The notes below the pieces were generated by a model. The model made no database searches. It was not told where the DNA came from and was given only the letters and a program-made list of their open reading frames with translations. The position numbers were made by a program, and so were the translations under genes. Positions 25,774 to 34,530 of a stretch of 64,000 nt of DNA are shown here, one piece after another (position 1 is the stretch's first letter; each line of letters begins with the position of its first letter). The stretch spans positions 1 through 64,000 of the forward strand of contig DASYAD010000349.1 in assembly GCA_036501515.1 (NCBI GenBank), written 5' to 3'. Source of the stretch: Trebonia sp036501515 (GTDB taxonomy: Bacteria; Actinomycetota; Actinomycetes; Streptosporangiales; Streptosporangiaceae).

Positions 25774-26985
25774 GTGAATCAGGGACCACTTCGGGGAATC
25801 CGGGTTATCGAAGCGGGGCGCTTCGCCTCCGCCCCCTCATGCGCCACCGTCCTCGCCGACTGGGGCGCCGAGGTCATCAAGCTGGAGCCCCCGGGCGGCG
25901 ATCCCGCCCGGGGCCCGGGCTCTCTCGGCCCTGAAGCGGGCCAGCGGGTCAACCCGCGGTTCGACGTGCACAACAGGACGCGCCGTAGTGTCGCGCTCGA
26001 CCTCACCGCGGCGAGCGGGCGGGCCGTCGCGCACCGGCTGGTCGCCACCGCCGACGTCTTCGTCACCAACCTGCGAGAGCCCGCCCTGCGGCGGCTCCAA
26101 ATGGATGCCGCCACGCTGCGGGGACTGCTCCCGGCACTCGTCTACGCACAGGTCACCGGCTACGGGGAGGCGGACGGCGACAGCCGGCGAAGCTACGACC
26201 ACGGCGCGTTCTGGTCGTACTCGGGACTTGCGGCACTGTTCGCGGACGGCGACGGCGTGCCGCCGCAGCCGGCGGGCGGCCTGGGCGACCGGGCCACCGG
26301 CTCGGCCCTCGCAGGCGCCGTGTGCGCGGCGCTGTTCGCCCGCCAGGGCACCGGCCAGGGGGATCACGTGTCGGTGTCGCTGCTCGGCACCGCCATGTGG
26401 CTGATGGCGTCGGACGTCGCCGACGCGCTGCGCGACCCCGGCCAGCGCCGGGACTCCGACCGCCGGTCCGCCGCGATCCCCACGGTCAACTGCTTCCGGT
26501 GCGCGGACGGGCGCTGGCTGTGGCTGCAGTCGATGCTGCCCGAGCGCGAGTGGGAGGCACTGCTTGACGCCCTGGACGCCCGCTGGCTCGACGAGGACCC
26601 GCGGTTCGCGGGCGGGAACGGGCGGCTGACCCCGCAGGACCGGATCGCGCTGATTGAGACTCTGGACGAGATCTTCCGGCACCGGACCGCCGCCGAGTGG
26701 TTCCAGCGGCTGTCAGCCGCCGGGCTGACCGCCGCCGAGGTGCGCGAACTGCCGGAGTCCGTTCGTGACCCGCTCGTGCTCGGCAGCGGCGCCATCCGGC
26801 AGGTCGCGCACGCGTCCGGCGCGTACTCCACGGTCAGCTCGCCGTGCTCGTTCGCCCAGGCGCCGCTGGCCGAGCCGCGCCCCGCGCCGGCCGTGGGCGC
26901 CCACACCGAGGAAATCCTCGCTGAGATCGGGGTCGATGACCGCGAGCTCAAGGAACTGCGCGCGAGCGGCGCCTTCGGGCAGTAG
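25774..26985 (+). CDS. CaiB/BaiF-family (class III) CoA transferase
   Basis: 403 residues: GIRVIEAGRFASAPSCATVL, WGAEVIKLEPPGGDPARG, VTNLREPALRRLQM, YAQVTGYGE, and GLGDRATGSALAGAV with the expected catalytic Asp at 172. Transfers CoA between carboxylic acids. The GTG start has no ribosome site and is placed exactly at the predicted +1. It follows the regulator on the same strand but has its own box. Confidence 0.85.
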   Translation: MNQGPLRGIRVIEAGRFASAPSCATVLADWGAEVIKLEPPGGDPARGPGSLGPEAGQRVNPRFDVHNRTRRSVALDLTAASGRAVAHRLVATADVFVTNLREPALRRLQMDAATLRGLLPALVYAQVTGYGEADGDSRRSYDHGAFWSYSGLAALFADGDGVPPQPAGGLGDRATGSALAGAVCAALFARQGTGQGDHVSVSLLGTAMWLMASDVADALRDPGQRRDSDRRSAAIPTVNCFRCADGRWLWLQSMLPEREWEALLDALDARWLDEDPRFAGGNGRLTPQDRIALIETLDEIFRHRTAAEWFQRLSAAGLTAAEVRELPESVRDPLVLGSGAIRQVAHASGAYSTVSSPCSFAQAPLAEPRPAPAVGAHTEEILAEIGVDDRELKELRASGAFGQ

Positions 26986-27043
26986 GACGCCGCCGTGGTG
27001 CGGTCACCCGGACGGCAGGACGGGCCGGCGACCGAGACCCCGG

Positions 27044-27769
27044 CTAGGCCGCGTCGGCCTCCCGCGGTGACTCGCGAGCGGCCGCCGGCTCCAGGCCGGC
27101 TATGGGCCGCAGGCCGACCGAGGCACGAGTACGGTAGCGGCGGTTAACCGAGATGAGCACCGCGGTGAAGGACTCGATCTGCCCGGCCAGCCGCAGCGGC
27201 CCCGCGTCGATGCCGGTGCGGCCGGTGACCGCCCGGCACAGGCACCGTACGGTCTCCTTCGCCGCGTCGTCGTTCCCGCAGACCAGCACGTCGGCCGCCG
27301 ACAGGTCCTCCCGAAGGTCCAGCAGCGAGCGCGCGGACAGGTGATGGAACGCGCCGACCACCCGGCTGCCGGGAAGCAGCGCGGCCACGTGCTCGGCGGC
27401 GCTGCCGTGCCCGGTGTCGACCTGGTGCGGGCCGCGTGCGTCGAACCCGATCGGGTTGGCGCAGGACACGACCACCTTGCCGCTGACCGCCGGGCCGAGG
27501 CCGGCGATCAGCGACCCGTCGGGGTCCCAGGGCAGGGTGAGGAGGACAACATCGGCCGCCGCCGCGGCGGCGTCGTTCGTCATCGCCTCCAGCCGCGCAG
27601 CCCCGGCCGGAAGCCGCCCGGAGAGCAGCTCAGCGCACTGTGCCGCCCGGCCGGAAGACCGGGAGCCGATGATCACCCGGTGCCCGCCGGCCGCCAGGCG
27701 CAGCCCGAGGCCGCTCCCGTGCTCGCCAGTGCCCCCGATAATGCCGATGCTGAGGGAAGAGTCGGCCAC
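27044..27769 (-). CDS. F420:NADP oxidoreductase-like (NADPH-dependent F420 reductase)
   Basis: 241 residues: IGIIGGTGEHGSGLGLRLA and VIIGSRSSGRA (dinucleotide binding), VVLLTLPWDP, VVVSCANPIGF, GHGSAAEHVAALLPGSRVV, FHHLSARSLLDL, LLISVNRRYR-like end (AVLISVNRRYRT). Matches the Fno/NpdG fold that shuttles hydride between NADPH and F420. Supplies F420H2 to the LLM-class enzymes of the cluster, or uses it. GTG start at 27767-27769 after GAGAGG; a longer frame upstream runs through the promoter and is rejected. Confidence 0.82.
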   Translation of the reverse strand: MADSSLSIGIIGGTGEHGSGLGLRLAAGGHRVIIGSRSSGRAAQCAELLSGRLPAGAARLEAMTNDAAAAAADVVLLTLPWDPDGSLIAGLGPAVSGKVVVSCANPIGFDARGPHQVDTGHGSAAEHVAALLPGSRVVGAFHHLSARSLLDLREDLSAADVLVCGNDDAAKETVRCLCRAVTGRTGIDAGPLRLAGQIESFTAVLISVNRRYRTRASVGLRPIAGLEPAAARESPREADAA

Positions 27770-27821
27770 GTCAACCTCTCGATAGGTATCCGGCGAAGGC
27801 GTCCGATGCACCCTCGCGACA

Positions 27822-27854
27822 ACTATCGAGAACGGACGGTTATCGCCGTCGTTA
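27822..27854 (-). promoter_or_regulatory. Composite promoter G1
   Basis: Box GTTA 27839-27842 and 27851-27854 with GATAGT (minus strand) at 27822-27827; predicted +1 27815, 46-nt leader to the F420:NADP reductase gene. Confidence 0.75.
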
Positions 27855-27886
27855 ACCCTGCGACTGAACGACGCCCGGCTGACGCT

Positions 27887-27902
27887 GTTAACGCTGGCGT
27901 TA
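27887..27902 (-). promoter_or_regulatory. Orphan TAAY-N8-TAAY box G2
   Basis: GTTA 27887-27890 and 27899-27902, same orientation as G1 and 48 bp upstream of it, but without a matching -10. May be a second activator site for G1, or serve the rightward gene at 27993 through the overlapping imperfect TAAC (27889) ... TACG (27901). Confidence 0.45.
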
Positions 27903-27992
27903 CGCGCCCTTGCGCCGGTATCCGGCCTGCGGCACAGTCGGTGCAGCGGCTCTCCGTGCGGCACGAGAGGCCATAAGAGAAAGCAGGCGCTC

Positions 27993-28862
27993 ATGCCGGC
28001 ACTTCGCGCCTTCGACGACGGCCCGCACCTCTCCACCGGGGACAACACTCCTGACTGGAGGGAGTCCTGGGCACTGGACTGGCATGACCGGGCGGCTGGG
28101 GTGGCCGCCGTCTACCGGGTCCAGACCGCCCCGGCCGGGCGAGGAACGCAGGCCCGGTCCTGGATACTCGCCGACGGCGGGATCAGCGCCCGCGTCGAGA
28201 CCGCCCGGCCTGGCGCTCAGCCGGACTCCCGCGGTGCTCAGGCGGGCGGGCTCGGCCTGCGGGTGCTTGTACCGCTGCGCTCGTACTCGGTCGCCGCCGG
28301 AGCGGGAACCGAGCTCACCTACACGTCCGGCACCGACACTATCCGGTTCTCCATGAGCGGGCAGCGGGCCGAGCCCGGCGAGCACTACGAGTCGTTCGGC
28401 ACCGTGGCGGGCACGGTCCGCGACGACGGCGGCCGTCTGACAGAGATAGCGGGGCTGGGCCACTACCGCCACTCGTGGGGCATGCCGGACCCCAGCGCGC
28501 GGCTCGTGCGGTCAGTCCACGGCACGTTCGGCGGCGGCCTGTTCTTCACGGTCTCGGAGTACCTCACCCCGGCGGGCACCGTGGCGGCCGGCTACCTGGC
28601 CGACGACGGAGAGTTCCACGGAGTGGAAAAAGCCCGTTTCGGAGTGGAGACGGACCTGCTCGGCCGCCCCCAGGGCATCGACCTGATGATCGCTACAGCG
28701 GACCGGCGTGACTTCCGCATCCTGGGAACGGTGACCGCGGCGGCCGTCGACGGGCCGGGGTTCACGGAATTCAGCCTCGGCCGGTACCGGGGCAGCGGGG
28801 TCATCGAGATGCACCCGCAGCGGTTAACGCGGGGCCTCTGCGGCCGGGACCGCCTGACCTAG
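27993..28862 (+). CDS. Lipocalin/CrtC-like hydroxysteroid-hydrolase-type protein (DUF7064/7065-like), function unknown
   Basis: 289 residues, beta-rich. The block LGHYRHSWGMPDPSA resembles the GxGxRDHSWGxR motif of the AttH/CrtC-like calycin proteins (DUF7064/DUF7065) often found in actinobacterial steroid and terpenoid degradation loci; the usual RDHSWG is altered to YRHSWG. No catalytic role can be assigned. ATG at 27993 with GCAGGCG upstream. It overlaps the convergent NIPSNAP remnant by 4 bp. No clear rightward box precedes it, unlike its neighbours. Confidence 0.6.
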   Translation: MPALRAFDDGPHLSTGDNTPDWRESWALDWHDRAAGVAAVYRVQTAPAGRGTQARSWILADGGISARVETARPGAQPDSRGAQAGGLGLRVLVPLRSYSVAAGAGTELTYTSGTDTIRFSMSGQRAEPGEHYESFGTVAGTVRDDGGRLTEIAGLGHYRHSWGMPDPSARLVRSVHGTFGGGLFFTVSEYLTPAGTVAAGYLADDGEFHGVEKARFGVETDLLGRPQGIDLMIATADRRDFRILGTVTAAAVDGPGFTEFSLGRYRGSGVIEMHPQRLTRGLCGRDRLT

Positions 28863-29313
28863 GCCTCCGACAGCAGCGTCCCCGGAGCCGGCGACAGCAG
28901 CTCCTCGTGCCACGCGGTGCAGTAGGCCCTGGCCGCCTCGCGCCACTGTTCGATCCGGGGATCGCGAGAGGTCGCGAGGCTGATGTAGCTGACCACGTCG
29001 GTGGCCCACAGGGTCACCACCGTGGTGTCGGTCATGACCGCCTGGTACATCCCCACTAGCCGGTGCCCGTGGTCGAGCGCCGCCGGCCGCCACTGCTCGT
29101 TCATGGCGGCCAGGTAGTCCTGGCCGGCACCCGGGCGGACGGTAGTGACCTCGTGCACGAAAAGGGTGCCCTTGACCCCGTCGGCCGCGAGCTGGCTCAC
29201 CGGCGGCGACCAGGGCACGCTGGCCATCAGGAAGTCCTCGCCGCCCGAGCGGACCTCGTCGAACTGGTCGAAGTAGACGTGCAGGAGACCGTCTCGTGGA
29301 CGAACAGTTCCAT
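28859..29313 (-). pseudogene. NIPSNAP-family protein gene with broken 5' half
   Basis: From the ATG at 29227 the frame encodes 122 residues with a NIPSNAP/dimeric alpha-beta barrel domain (FVHEVTTVRPGAGQDYLAAM, HRLVGMYQAVMTDTTVVTLWA). In-frame homology extends upstream without a start (LLHVYFDQFDEVRSGGEDFL). The natural start is the ATG at 29311-29313, six bases after the upstream gene's stop: it begins MELFVHETV, as a NIPSNAP domain should, but in another frame. So a two-domain gene seems to have lost most of its first domain with a frame shift. The C-terminal domain might still be made from 29227. Confidence 0.6.
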
Positions 29314-29319
29314 CGCTGC

Positions 29320-30330
29320 TCAGGCCGGGTTGCGGCCGATGAAGAATTGCTCGTCATCGTCCGGCGCGTCCAGGAACCCGGCCGCCGCGGCACCGGCCCG
29401 GTAGGCGTTCATCTGCGGTGCCACCAGCCGCTGGGTAGGCATCCGCAACGGGCCGCCGTTGAAGCCGGCCAGCCACGCCTGGTACTTCCAGGCCATGCGG
29501 TGCACGCTGTTCGCGCCCGCGACACCGATCCGCTCGTTCGCCCGCCGCGCCGGGTCGACCTTCCAGTACAGCTCCATCGCCTCGGCGTACTTGCCCTGGT
29601 GGCACAGCGACAGCATCGCCGGCACAGCGCCGCCGAGGCACTCGGTGTTGGACGTGGCGATCAGCTGCAGCGGCAAGATCGTGGCCAGCGGGATGGCCTG
29701 CATTTCCAGCGGCATGGTGACGATCACCCGGTCGCTGAGCGCGTTCCAGGTCTCGGTGAACCCGGCGATGGCGGGCATGCCGCCCTCGGCCTTGACCACC
29801 GCGACATTGGGGATCTCGTCGACCATCTCGGTGAGCATCTCCACGGGGATCGACGCCGGGTGCAGCCGCTCGAAGCCCCACAGCGGCACCGGGAACAAGA
29901 TCACCGCCATGCTCGTCTCCGCGCAGAACGCGGCGGTGTAGTCGTAGACGTCGCGCAGCGACCGGGGGTAGAAGGACGGCGGGTAGGACAGCAGGGCCAG
30001 GCTCGTCCCCGCCTCCTGGGACCGCTTGGCCACCTCGATGTTCTCCTCGAGGGTGTTGAAGCTCGCGTGGAAGACCAGCTCAAGCCGGCCGCCGGCCTCG
30101 TCGGCCGCCCACCCCACCATCTGCACGTACTCATCGGGGGTCAGCGCGGTCTCCGCCACCACCAGCGCGCCCTTGAAGCCGAGCTCGATCTCCCGGCGCA
30201 CGTCGTGCCGGATCGCGGCCTCGTTGAGCCCGCGCAGGTCGCCGGTGTACGACGGAATGATCACGTTGCACACCCCCCGCATCTCAGCGCGCGCCCACTC
30301 CCGCGCCTCCAGCCGCCCGAACCGGGCCAT
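29320..30330 (-). CDS. DapA/N-acetylneuraminate-lyase-family aldolase
   Basis: 336 residues, class I aldolase (beta/alpha)8: NVIIPSYTGDLRGLNEAAIR, Tyr in LLSYPPSFYP and the Schiff-base Lys180 in AVVKAEGG. Family includes dihydrodipicolinate synthase and the hydratase-aldolases of aromatic catabolism (NahE, PhdJ) that release pyruvate from ring-cleaved products. Beside Rieske and extradiol oxygenases a hydratase-aldolase role is the better guess. ATG after GAAGGA. Third gene of the leftward operon from promoter H. Confidence 0.82.
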   Translation of the reverse strand: MARFGRLEAREWARAEMRGVCNVIIPSYTGDLRGLNEAAIRHDVRREIELGFKGALVVAETALTPDEYVQMVGWAADEAGGRLELVFHASFNTLEENIEVAKRSQEAGTSLALLSYPPSFYPRSLRDVYDYTAAFCAETSMAVILFPVPLWGFERLHPASIPVEMLTEMVDEIPNVAVVKAEGGMPAIAGFTETWNALSDRVIVTMPLEMQAIPLATILPLQLIATSNTECLGGAVPAMLSLCHQGKYAEAMELYWKVDPARRANERIGVAGANSVHRMAWKYQAWLAGFNGGPLRMPTQRLVAPQMNAYRAGAAAAGFLDAPDDDEQFFIGRNPA

Positions 30331-30390
30331 CGCCCACCATCCTTCTGTCGTATGCCAACGAGCCCTGAGGCGAGCGCCGTCAGGTCACGG

Positions 30391-32067
30391 TCACTGGGAG
30401 CCGGCCGCGGCGAGCTTGTCCCTGATGAGCTCGCGCAGCCGGAATTTCTGCACCTTCCCGGACTGCGTCTTCGGCAGCTCGGTGACGATCTCCATCCGTT
30501 CTGGCAGTTTCTGCCGGGCCAGCTGCTGGCCGGCCAGGTACTCGTTCAGGTCCGCGAGCGTCGGCGTGGCCCCCGGCACCGGGACGATGAACACGCAGGC
30601 GCGCTCGGTCAGCACCGGGTCGGGCATGGCGACGACCGCCACTTCGCGGACGGCGGGATGCTCGAAGAGGATGTTCTCCACCTCGGTCGCGCTGATGTTC
30701 TCGCCGCCGCGGACGATAATGTCCTTCTTGCGGCCCCGGATCGACACGTAACCGTCGTCGTCAGCCGACGCCAGGTCGCCGGTGCGGAACCAGCCGCCGA
30801 CGGTGAACGCACCTTCGTTGTCGGCCGCGGCCAGGTAGCCGGGGAACATCTCGGGGCCGCGGACCAGGAGTTCGCCGGTCTCCCCCGCGGGCAGGTCCGC
30901 GCCGGAATCGCCGACGATGCGGTACTCGGCGCCGCCGATGGACTGCCCGTCGGTGCCCGCCCGCTTGTCCTCCGGCGCGTCCGGCCGCGAGGTGGACAGC
31001 GTCGGGAACTCCGTCGACCCGTACACCCGGGTCGCCGTCACGGCCAGCCGCTGCCCGGCCTGCCGGATCAGCCCCGGTGGCACGTCGGCTCCGCCGCACG
31101 CGAAGACGCGCAAGGACGACACGTCATACGATGCCAGTTCCGGATGGTGGACCAGACCGTGCAGGAACGGCGTCGCGGCGACGGTGAACGTGCACCGCTC
31201 CGCCTCGATCAGCCGCAGGGCGGCGGCCGGGTCCCAGGTGTCTTGCAGCACGACGCGGGTGCCGAGCATCGCGGGCAGCTGGAGTCCGTACAGCAGGCCG
31301 GTGATGTGCGTGACCGGCGACGGCATCCACACCACGTCATCCGGACGCAGGCCGTACACGTCGATGATGCTGCGGCACTCGTAGTCCAGGGTGTTGTGGG
31401 TGTGCAGCACGCCCTTCGGGTCCGCCGTTGTCCCTGAGGTGAACATGAGCAGCATCGGGTCGTCGGGGTCACGTGCCACCGCCGGGGCCGCCTCGCCGTC
31501 GCACCGCAGCAGTTCCTCGAACAGCAGCGGGCGGCCGGCCCCTGTGCCCGTTCCCGGTGCTGTCTGAGTTCCCGGTGCTGTCCCCGGCCGGCTCGCGGAC
31601 CGGGCGACCACCACGTGCCGCAGGTCGGGCAGCGCGGAACGCAGCCCGGCGAGCATGCCCGCGTAGTCGAAGCGCCGGAACGTTTCCGGCACCACGATGA
31701 CCCGGCTGCGCGCCTGGCGCAGGATGTAGCCGACCTCCCGCTGCCGGTAGATCGGGATGATCGGGTTGCTGACCGCGCCCAGCCGCAGCACCGCGTGGTG
31801 CAAGATCAGGGCTTCGTGCCAGTTGGGCAGCTGCCAGGAGACGGCCTCGCCCGGCCCGACCCCGAGCCCCGCGAGCCCGGCTGCTACCGCCCGGACCGAC
31901 TCCTCCAGGTCCCGGTAGGTGATCCGGGCCGGCCCTTCGATCACGGCGACGGCTTCGGGGAACTCCCGCGCCGCGGCGGCCACGTGGGCGTCGATGAGGA
32001 CGTCGCGCCAGTAGCCCGCCAGCCGGGTGCGGTCACCCCCGCCGGCGGGCACGGCGATGCGGGTCAT
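30391..32067 (-). CDS. AMP-forming acyl-CoA synthetase
   Basis: 558 residues of the ANL superfamily: LLMFTSGTTADPKGVLHTHN (P-loop, A3), VYGSTEFP (A5), GWFRTGDLASADDDGYV (A7), KDIIVRGGENISATEVENIL (A8) and LPKTQSGKVQKFRLRE with the catalytic Lys. Adenylates a carboxylic acid and loads it onto CoA. Substrate unresolved; aromatic or cyclic acids are likely from context. ATG two bases after the stop of the hydrolase gene upstream. Confidence 0.88.
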   Translation of the reverse strand: MTRIAVPAGGGDRTRLAGYWRDVLIDAHVAAAAREFPEAVAVIEGPARITYRDLEESVRAVAAGLAGLGVGPGEAVSWQLPNWHEALILHHAVLRLGAVSNPIIPIYRQREVGYILRQARSRVIVVPETFRRFDYAGMLAGLRSALPDLRHVVVARSASRPGTAPGTQTAPGTGTGAGRPLLFEELLRCDGEAAPAVARDPDDPMLLMFTSGTTADPKGVLHTHNTLDYECRSIIDVYGLRPDDVVWMPSPVTHITGLLYGLQLPAMLGTRVVLQDTWDPAAALRLIEAERCTFTVAATPFLHGLVHHPELASYDVSSLRVFACGGADVPPGLIRQAGQRLAVTATRVYGSTEFPTLSTSRPDAPEDKRAGTDGQSIGGAEYRIVGDSGADLPAGETGELLVRGPEMFPGYLAAADNEGAFTVGGWFRTGDLASADDDGYVSIRGRKKDIIVRGGENISATEVENILFEHPAVREVAVVAMPDPVLTERACVFIVPVPGATPTLADLNEYLAGQQLARQKLPERMEIVTELPKTQSGKVQKFRLRELIRDKLAAAGSQ

Positions 32068-32068
32068 C

Positions 32069-33022
32069 CTAGGAGAACTCCTTGATCCGGCTGGCGACCG
32101 TGGGCAGTTCGGCCAGGTGGGCGGAGAACCAGCTGCCTGCCGCGCGGGCCGCGAGGTCCAGCGCGGTCAGGTTGCTGTAGAGGGTCATGTGGCTGGTGTC
32201 GGGGAGGACGACGAGCTTCTTCTCCGAGGACGGGATCGAGTCGTAGACGGCCGTCTCCACGTCCCACAGCGTGATGTCGTCCTTGTTCGCGATGATCATC
32301 ATCACCGGCTTGTTGACCAGCCGCCGTGCGTACGGCGCGGCGTTGTAGGCGAGCAGGTGCTCCACCGACGCGATCGTGTTGCGGTGCTCGTGCGAAGGCG
32401 CCTGAGTCGCCTTCAGCTCGTCGAAGACCACTTTGACCTCGTCGAACGGCCAGGTGACGAGGCCGTCATCGGGTCCCTTCGGCGTACCGGACATCGGGAT
32501 GTAGCTGTGCTGGCCGCTGGCGAAGCGCTTGCGCCGGTCCTCGACGATCGCGTCCTGGAGCTTGCGGAACCGCTCCGAGCCGTGCACCCGCCACATGTTG
32601 TCGTAGCCGTCGATCACCGGCACGTTGCTGACCACGGCCTTCACCCGCGGGTCGATCGCGCCGAGGATGATCACGTGGCCGCCGCTGTAGGAGATTCCCC
32701 AGGCGCCGATGCGGTCGGCCGCGACGTCCGGGCGGCCTTCGAGGTAGGTGACGGCGTTCTGGTAGTCCTCGATCTGGTCCCACGGGTCCAGGTGCTGGCG
32801 CGGCTCCCCGTCGCTGGCGCCGAGCCGGCGGTAATCGAAGATCAGCGCGGCGAAGCCGCGGTCGACGAATTCCCTGGCGTACTGCGGCTGGCGCAGCTCC
32901 TTGACGTAGCACCACCCCCCGGCCATGACGATCGCGGGGAACGGTCCCTCGCCCTCGGGGAGGTAGAGGTCGCCGCGAACCGTCTCGCCGCCGCTGGTGA
33001 ACGCAACCTCGTGCACGGTCAT
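32069..33022 (-). CDS. Alpha/beta hydrolase, paralogue of the 16797 gene
   Basis: 317 residues: IVMAGGWCYVKELRQPQYA, FDYRRLGASDGEPRQHLDPW, elbow GISYSGG, NKDDITLWDVE (Asp region), DTSHMTLYSN (His). Most positions match the hydrolase at 16797-17711, including the unusual GGWCYV. ATG at 33022 chosen; a longer frame upstream runs through the promoter. First gene of the leftward operon from promoter H. Confidence 0.82.
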   Translation of the reverse strand: MTVHEVAFTSGGETVRGDLYLPEGEGPFPAIVMAGGWCYVKELRQPQYAREFVDRGFAALIFDYRRLGASDGEPRQHLDPWDQIEDYQNAVTYLEGRPDVAADRIGAWGISYSGGHVIILGAIDPRVKAVVSNVPVIDGYDNMWRVHGSERFRKLQDAIVEDRRKRFASGQHSYIPMSGTPKGPDDGLVTWPFDEVKVVFDELKATQAPSHEHRNTIASVEHLLAYNAAPYARRLVNKPVMMIIANKDDITLWDVETAVYDSIPSSEKKLVVLPDTSHMTLYSNLTALDLAARAAGSWFSAHLAELPTVASRIKEFS

Positions 33023-33057
33023 GTCGAAAGGCTCCTGTCTGCCGGTGTTCTCCCAGC

Positions 33058-33169
33058 AGCGTCCGGCCGCCGCGTTATCGGCCTCGTTATGCCGGCCGGG
33101 CCCCCTGCGGCGCCCGTGCGGCGCCCCTGCCGCCGATAATGCGGCCCGTAATGACCGGGCTGGCACAGT
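33058..33169. promoter_or_regulatory. Divergent composite promoter H
   Basis: Leftward box GTTA 33074-33077 and 33086-33089 with GACGCT (minus strand, 10-bp spacing) at 33058-33063. Rightward box TAAT 33137-33140 and 33149-33152 with CACAGT at 33164-33169. Boxes 47 bp apart. Confidence 0.75.
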
Positions 33170-33210
33170 GCTCCCGTCCCGCTCACGGAAGACACTGGAG
33201 GGCGCCTGTC

Positions 33211-34530
33211 ATGGCCTACCGCGACGAAGTCGTCATCGACGACCGGTCGCGCGGGATATTCCGCGTGCACCGTTCGGCGATGACGTCCGAGCAGATCTTC
33301 GCCGACGAGCGGTCTCGTATTTTCAGCCGCTGCTGGCTGTACGTCGGCCACGCGTCCGAGGTCGCCAGGCCCGGCGACTATGTCCGCCGCCGGGTGGGCG
33401 GCCAGCCGGTGATCTTCCTGCGCGACAGCGCGGGCACCGTGCGGATCCACTACAACACGTGCACGCACCGGGGCGCGACCCTGTGCCGGGAGGAATCCGG
33501 CAACACCCGGGTCTTCCAGTGCTTCTACCACGCGTGGACCTTCGACACGACCGGCAAACTCGTCGTGACCCCCGGCGCGGACGCCTACGCGGCCGGGTTC
33601 GACAAGGCCGACTACGCCCTGCGCAGCCCGGCGCGGGTGGCCGAGTACCGCGGGCTGTACTTCATCAACCACGACCCGGACGCGGTGGACCTGCACACCT
33701 ACCTGGCCGGGGCGACCGAGTACCTCGACCTCATCCTCGACCAGGGCGACGAGGGGATGCGGATCGTCGACGGCGCGCACCGCTACAGCGCCAGGGCGAA
33801 CTGGAAGCTCATGGTGGAAAACAGCATCGACGGCTACCACGCGCCCACGGTGCACGCCACCTACATCGACTTCGTCAAGGACAGCGGCGGCGGCCAGAAC
33901 CCGGCCGCGCTCGGCACCGGCGGCGGCCTCGACCTCGGCCATGGCCACGCGGTCATCGAGAGCCTGGCCGCCTGGGCCAAGCCGACGTACTGGGAGCCGT
34001 TCTTCGGCGACGAGGCCCGCCCCGAGATCGAGGCCAAGCGGGCCCGCCTCATCAGCCGGCACGGCGCCGAGCGCGGCGAGCGCATCGCCGGGAACTTCCG
34101 CAACCTGCTCATCTTCCCCAACCTGATCATCAACGACGTGGCCGCCATTACCGTCCGGCGGGTCGAGCCGGCCGCACCGGACCGGGTCTCCGTCGAGGCC
34201 TGGGCGCTGGCCCCGGTCGAGGAAGCAGCCGGAAGCCCCGCGCTGCAGCGCCGCCTGGACAGCTTCCTCACCTTTCTCGGCCCGGGCGGGTTCGCCAGCC
34301 CGGACGACGTGGAGGCGCTGGAGTCCTGCCAGCAGGGGTTCGCCGCCCAGCCAGCCGTGGAGTGGAGTGACATCTCCCGTGGCATGGCCCGGGTTCCGCT
34401 GCCCAACGACGAACTGCAGATCCGCACGTTCTGGCGGATGTGGGCCAGCCAGCTGGACGGCGCCGGGTTCCCTGAGCAGGTCGTGGATGTCGAGGCTCCC
34501 CAGGTTTCCCAGCGGGCGGCCCGGTCGTGA
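33211..34530 (+). CDS. Rieske aromatic-ring-hydroxylating dioxygenase, alpha subunit
   Basis: 439 residues. Rieske 2Fe-2S ligands CTHRG (Cys84, His86) and CFYHAW (Cys104, His107); mononuclear iron site NSIDGYHAPTVHATY near 203-217 (Asp, His, His). Inserts O2 into an aromatic or unsaturated ring; needs an electron-transfer chain. ATG at 33211 after GGAGGGCG. Its last codons overlap the beta-subunit GTG by 4 bp, and a ferredoxin-NuoF fusion follows, so oxygenase and reductase are co-expressed from promoter H. Confidence 0.9.
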   Translation: MAYRDEVVIDDRSRGIFRVHRSAMTSEQIFADERSRIFSRCWLYVGHASEVARPGDYVRRRVGGQPVIFLRDSAGTVRIHYNTCTHRGATLCREESGNTRVFQCFYHAWTFDTTGKLVVTPGADAYAAGFDKADYALRSPARVAEYRGLYFINHDPDAVDLHTYLAGATEYLDLILDQGDEGMRIVDGAHRYSARANWKLMVENSIDGYHAPTVHATYIDFVKDSGGGQNPAALGTGGGLDLGHGHAVIESLAAWAKPTYWEPFFGDEARPEIEAKRARLISRHGAERGERIAGNFRNLLIFPNLIINDVAAITVRRVEPAAPDRVSVEAWALAPVEEAAGSPALQRRLDSFLTFLGPGGFASPDDVEALESCQQGFAAQPAVEWSDISRGMARVPLPNDELQIRTFWRMWASQLDGAGFPEQVVDVEAPQVSQRAARS

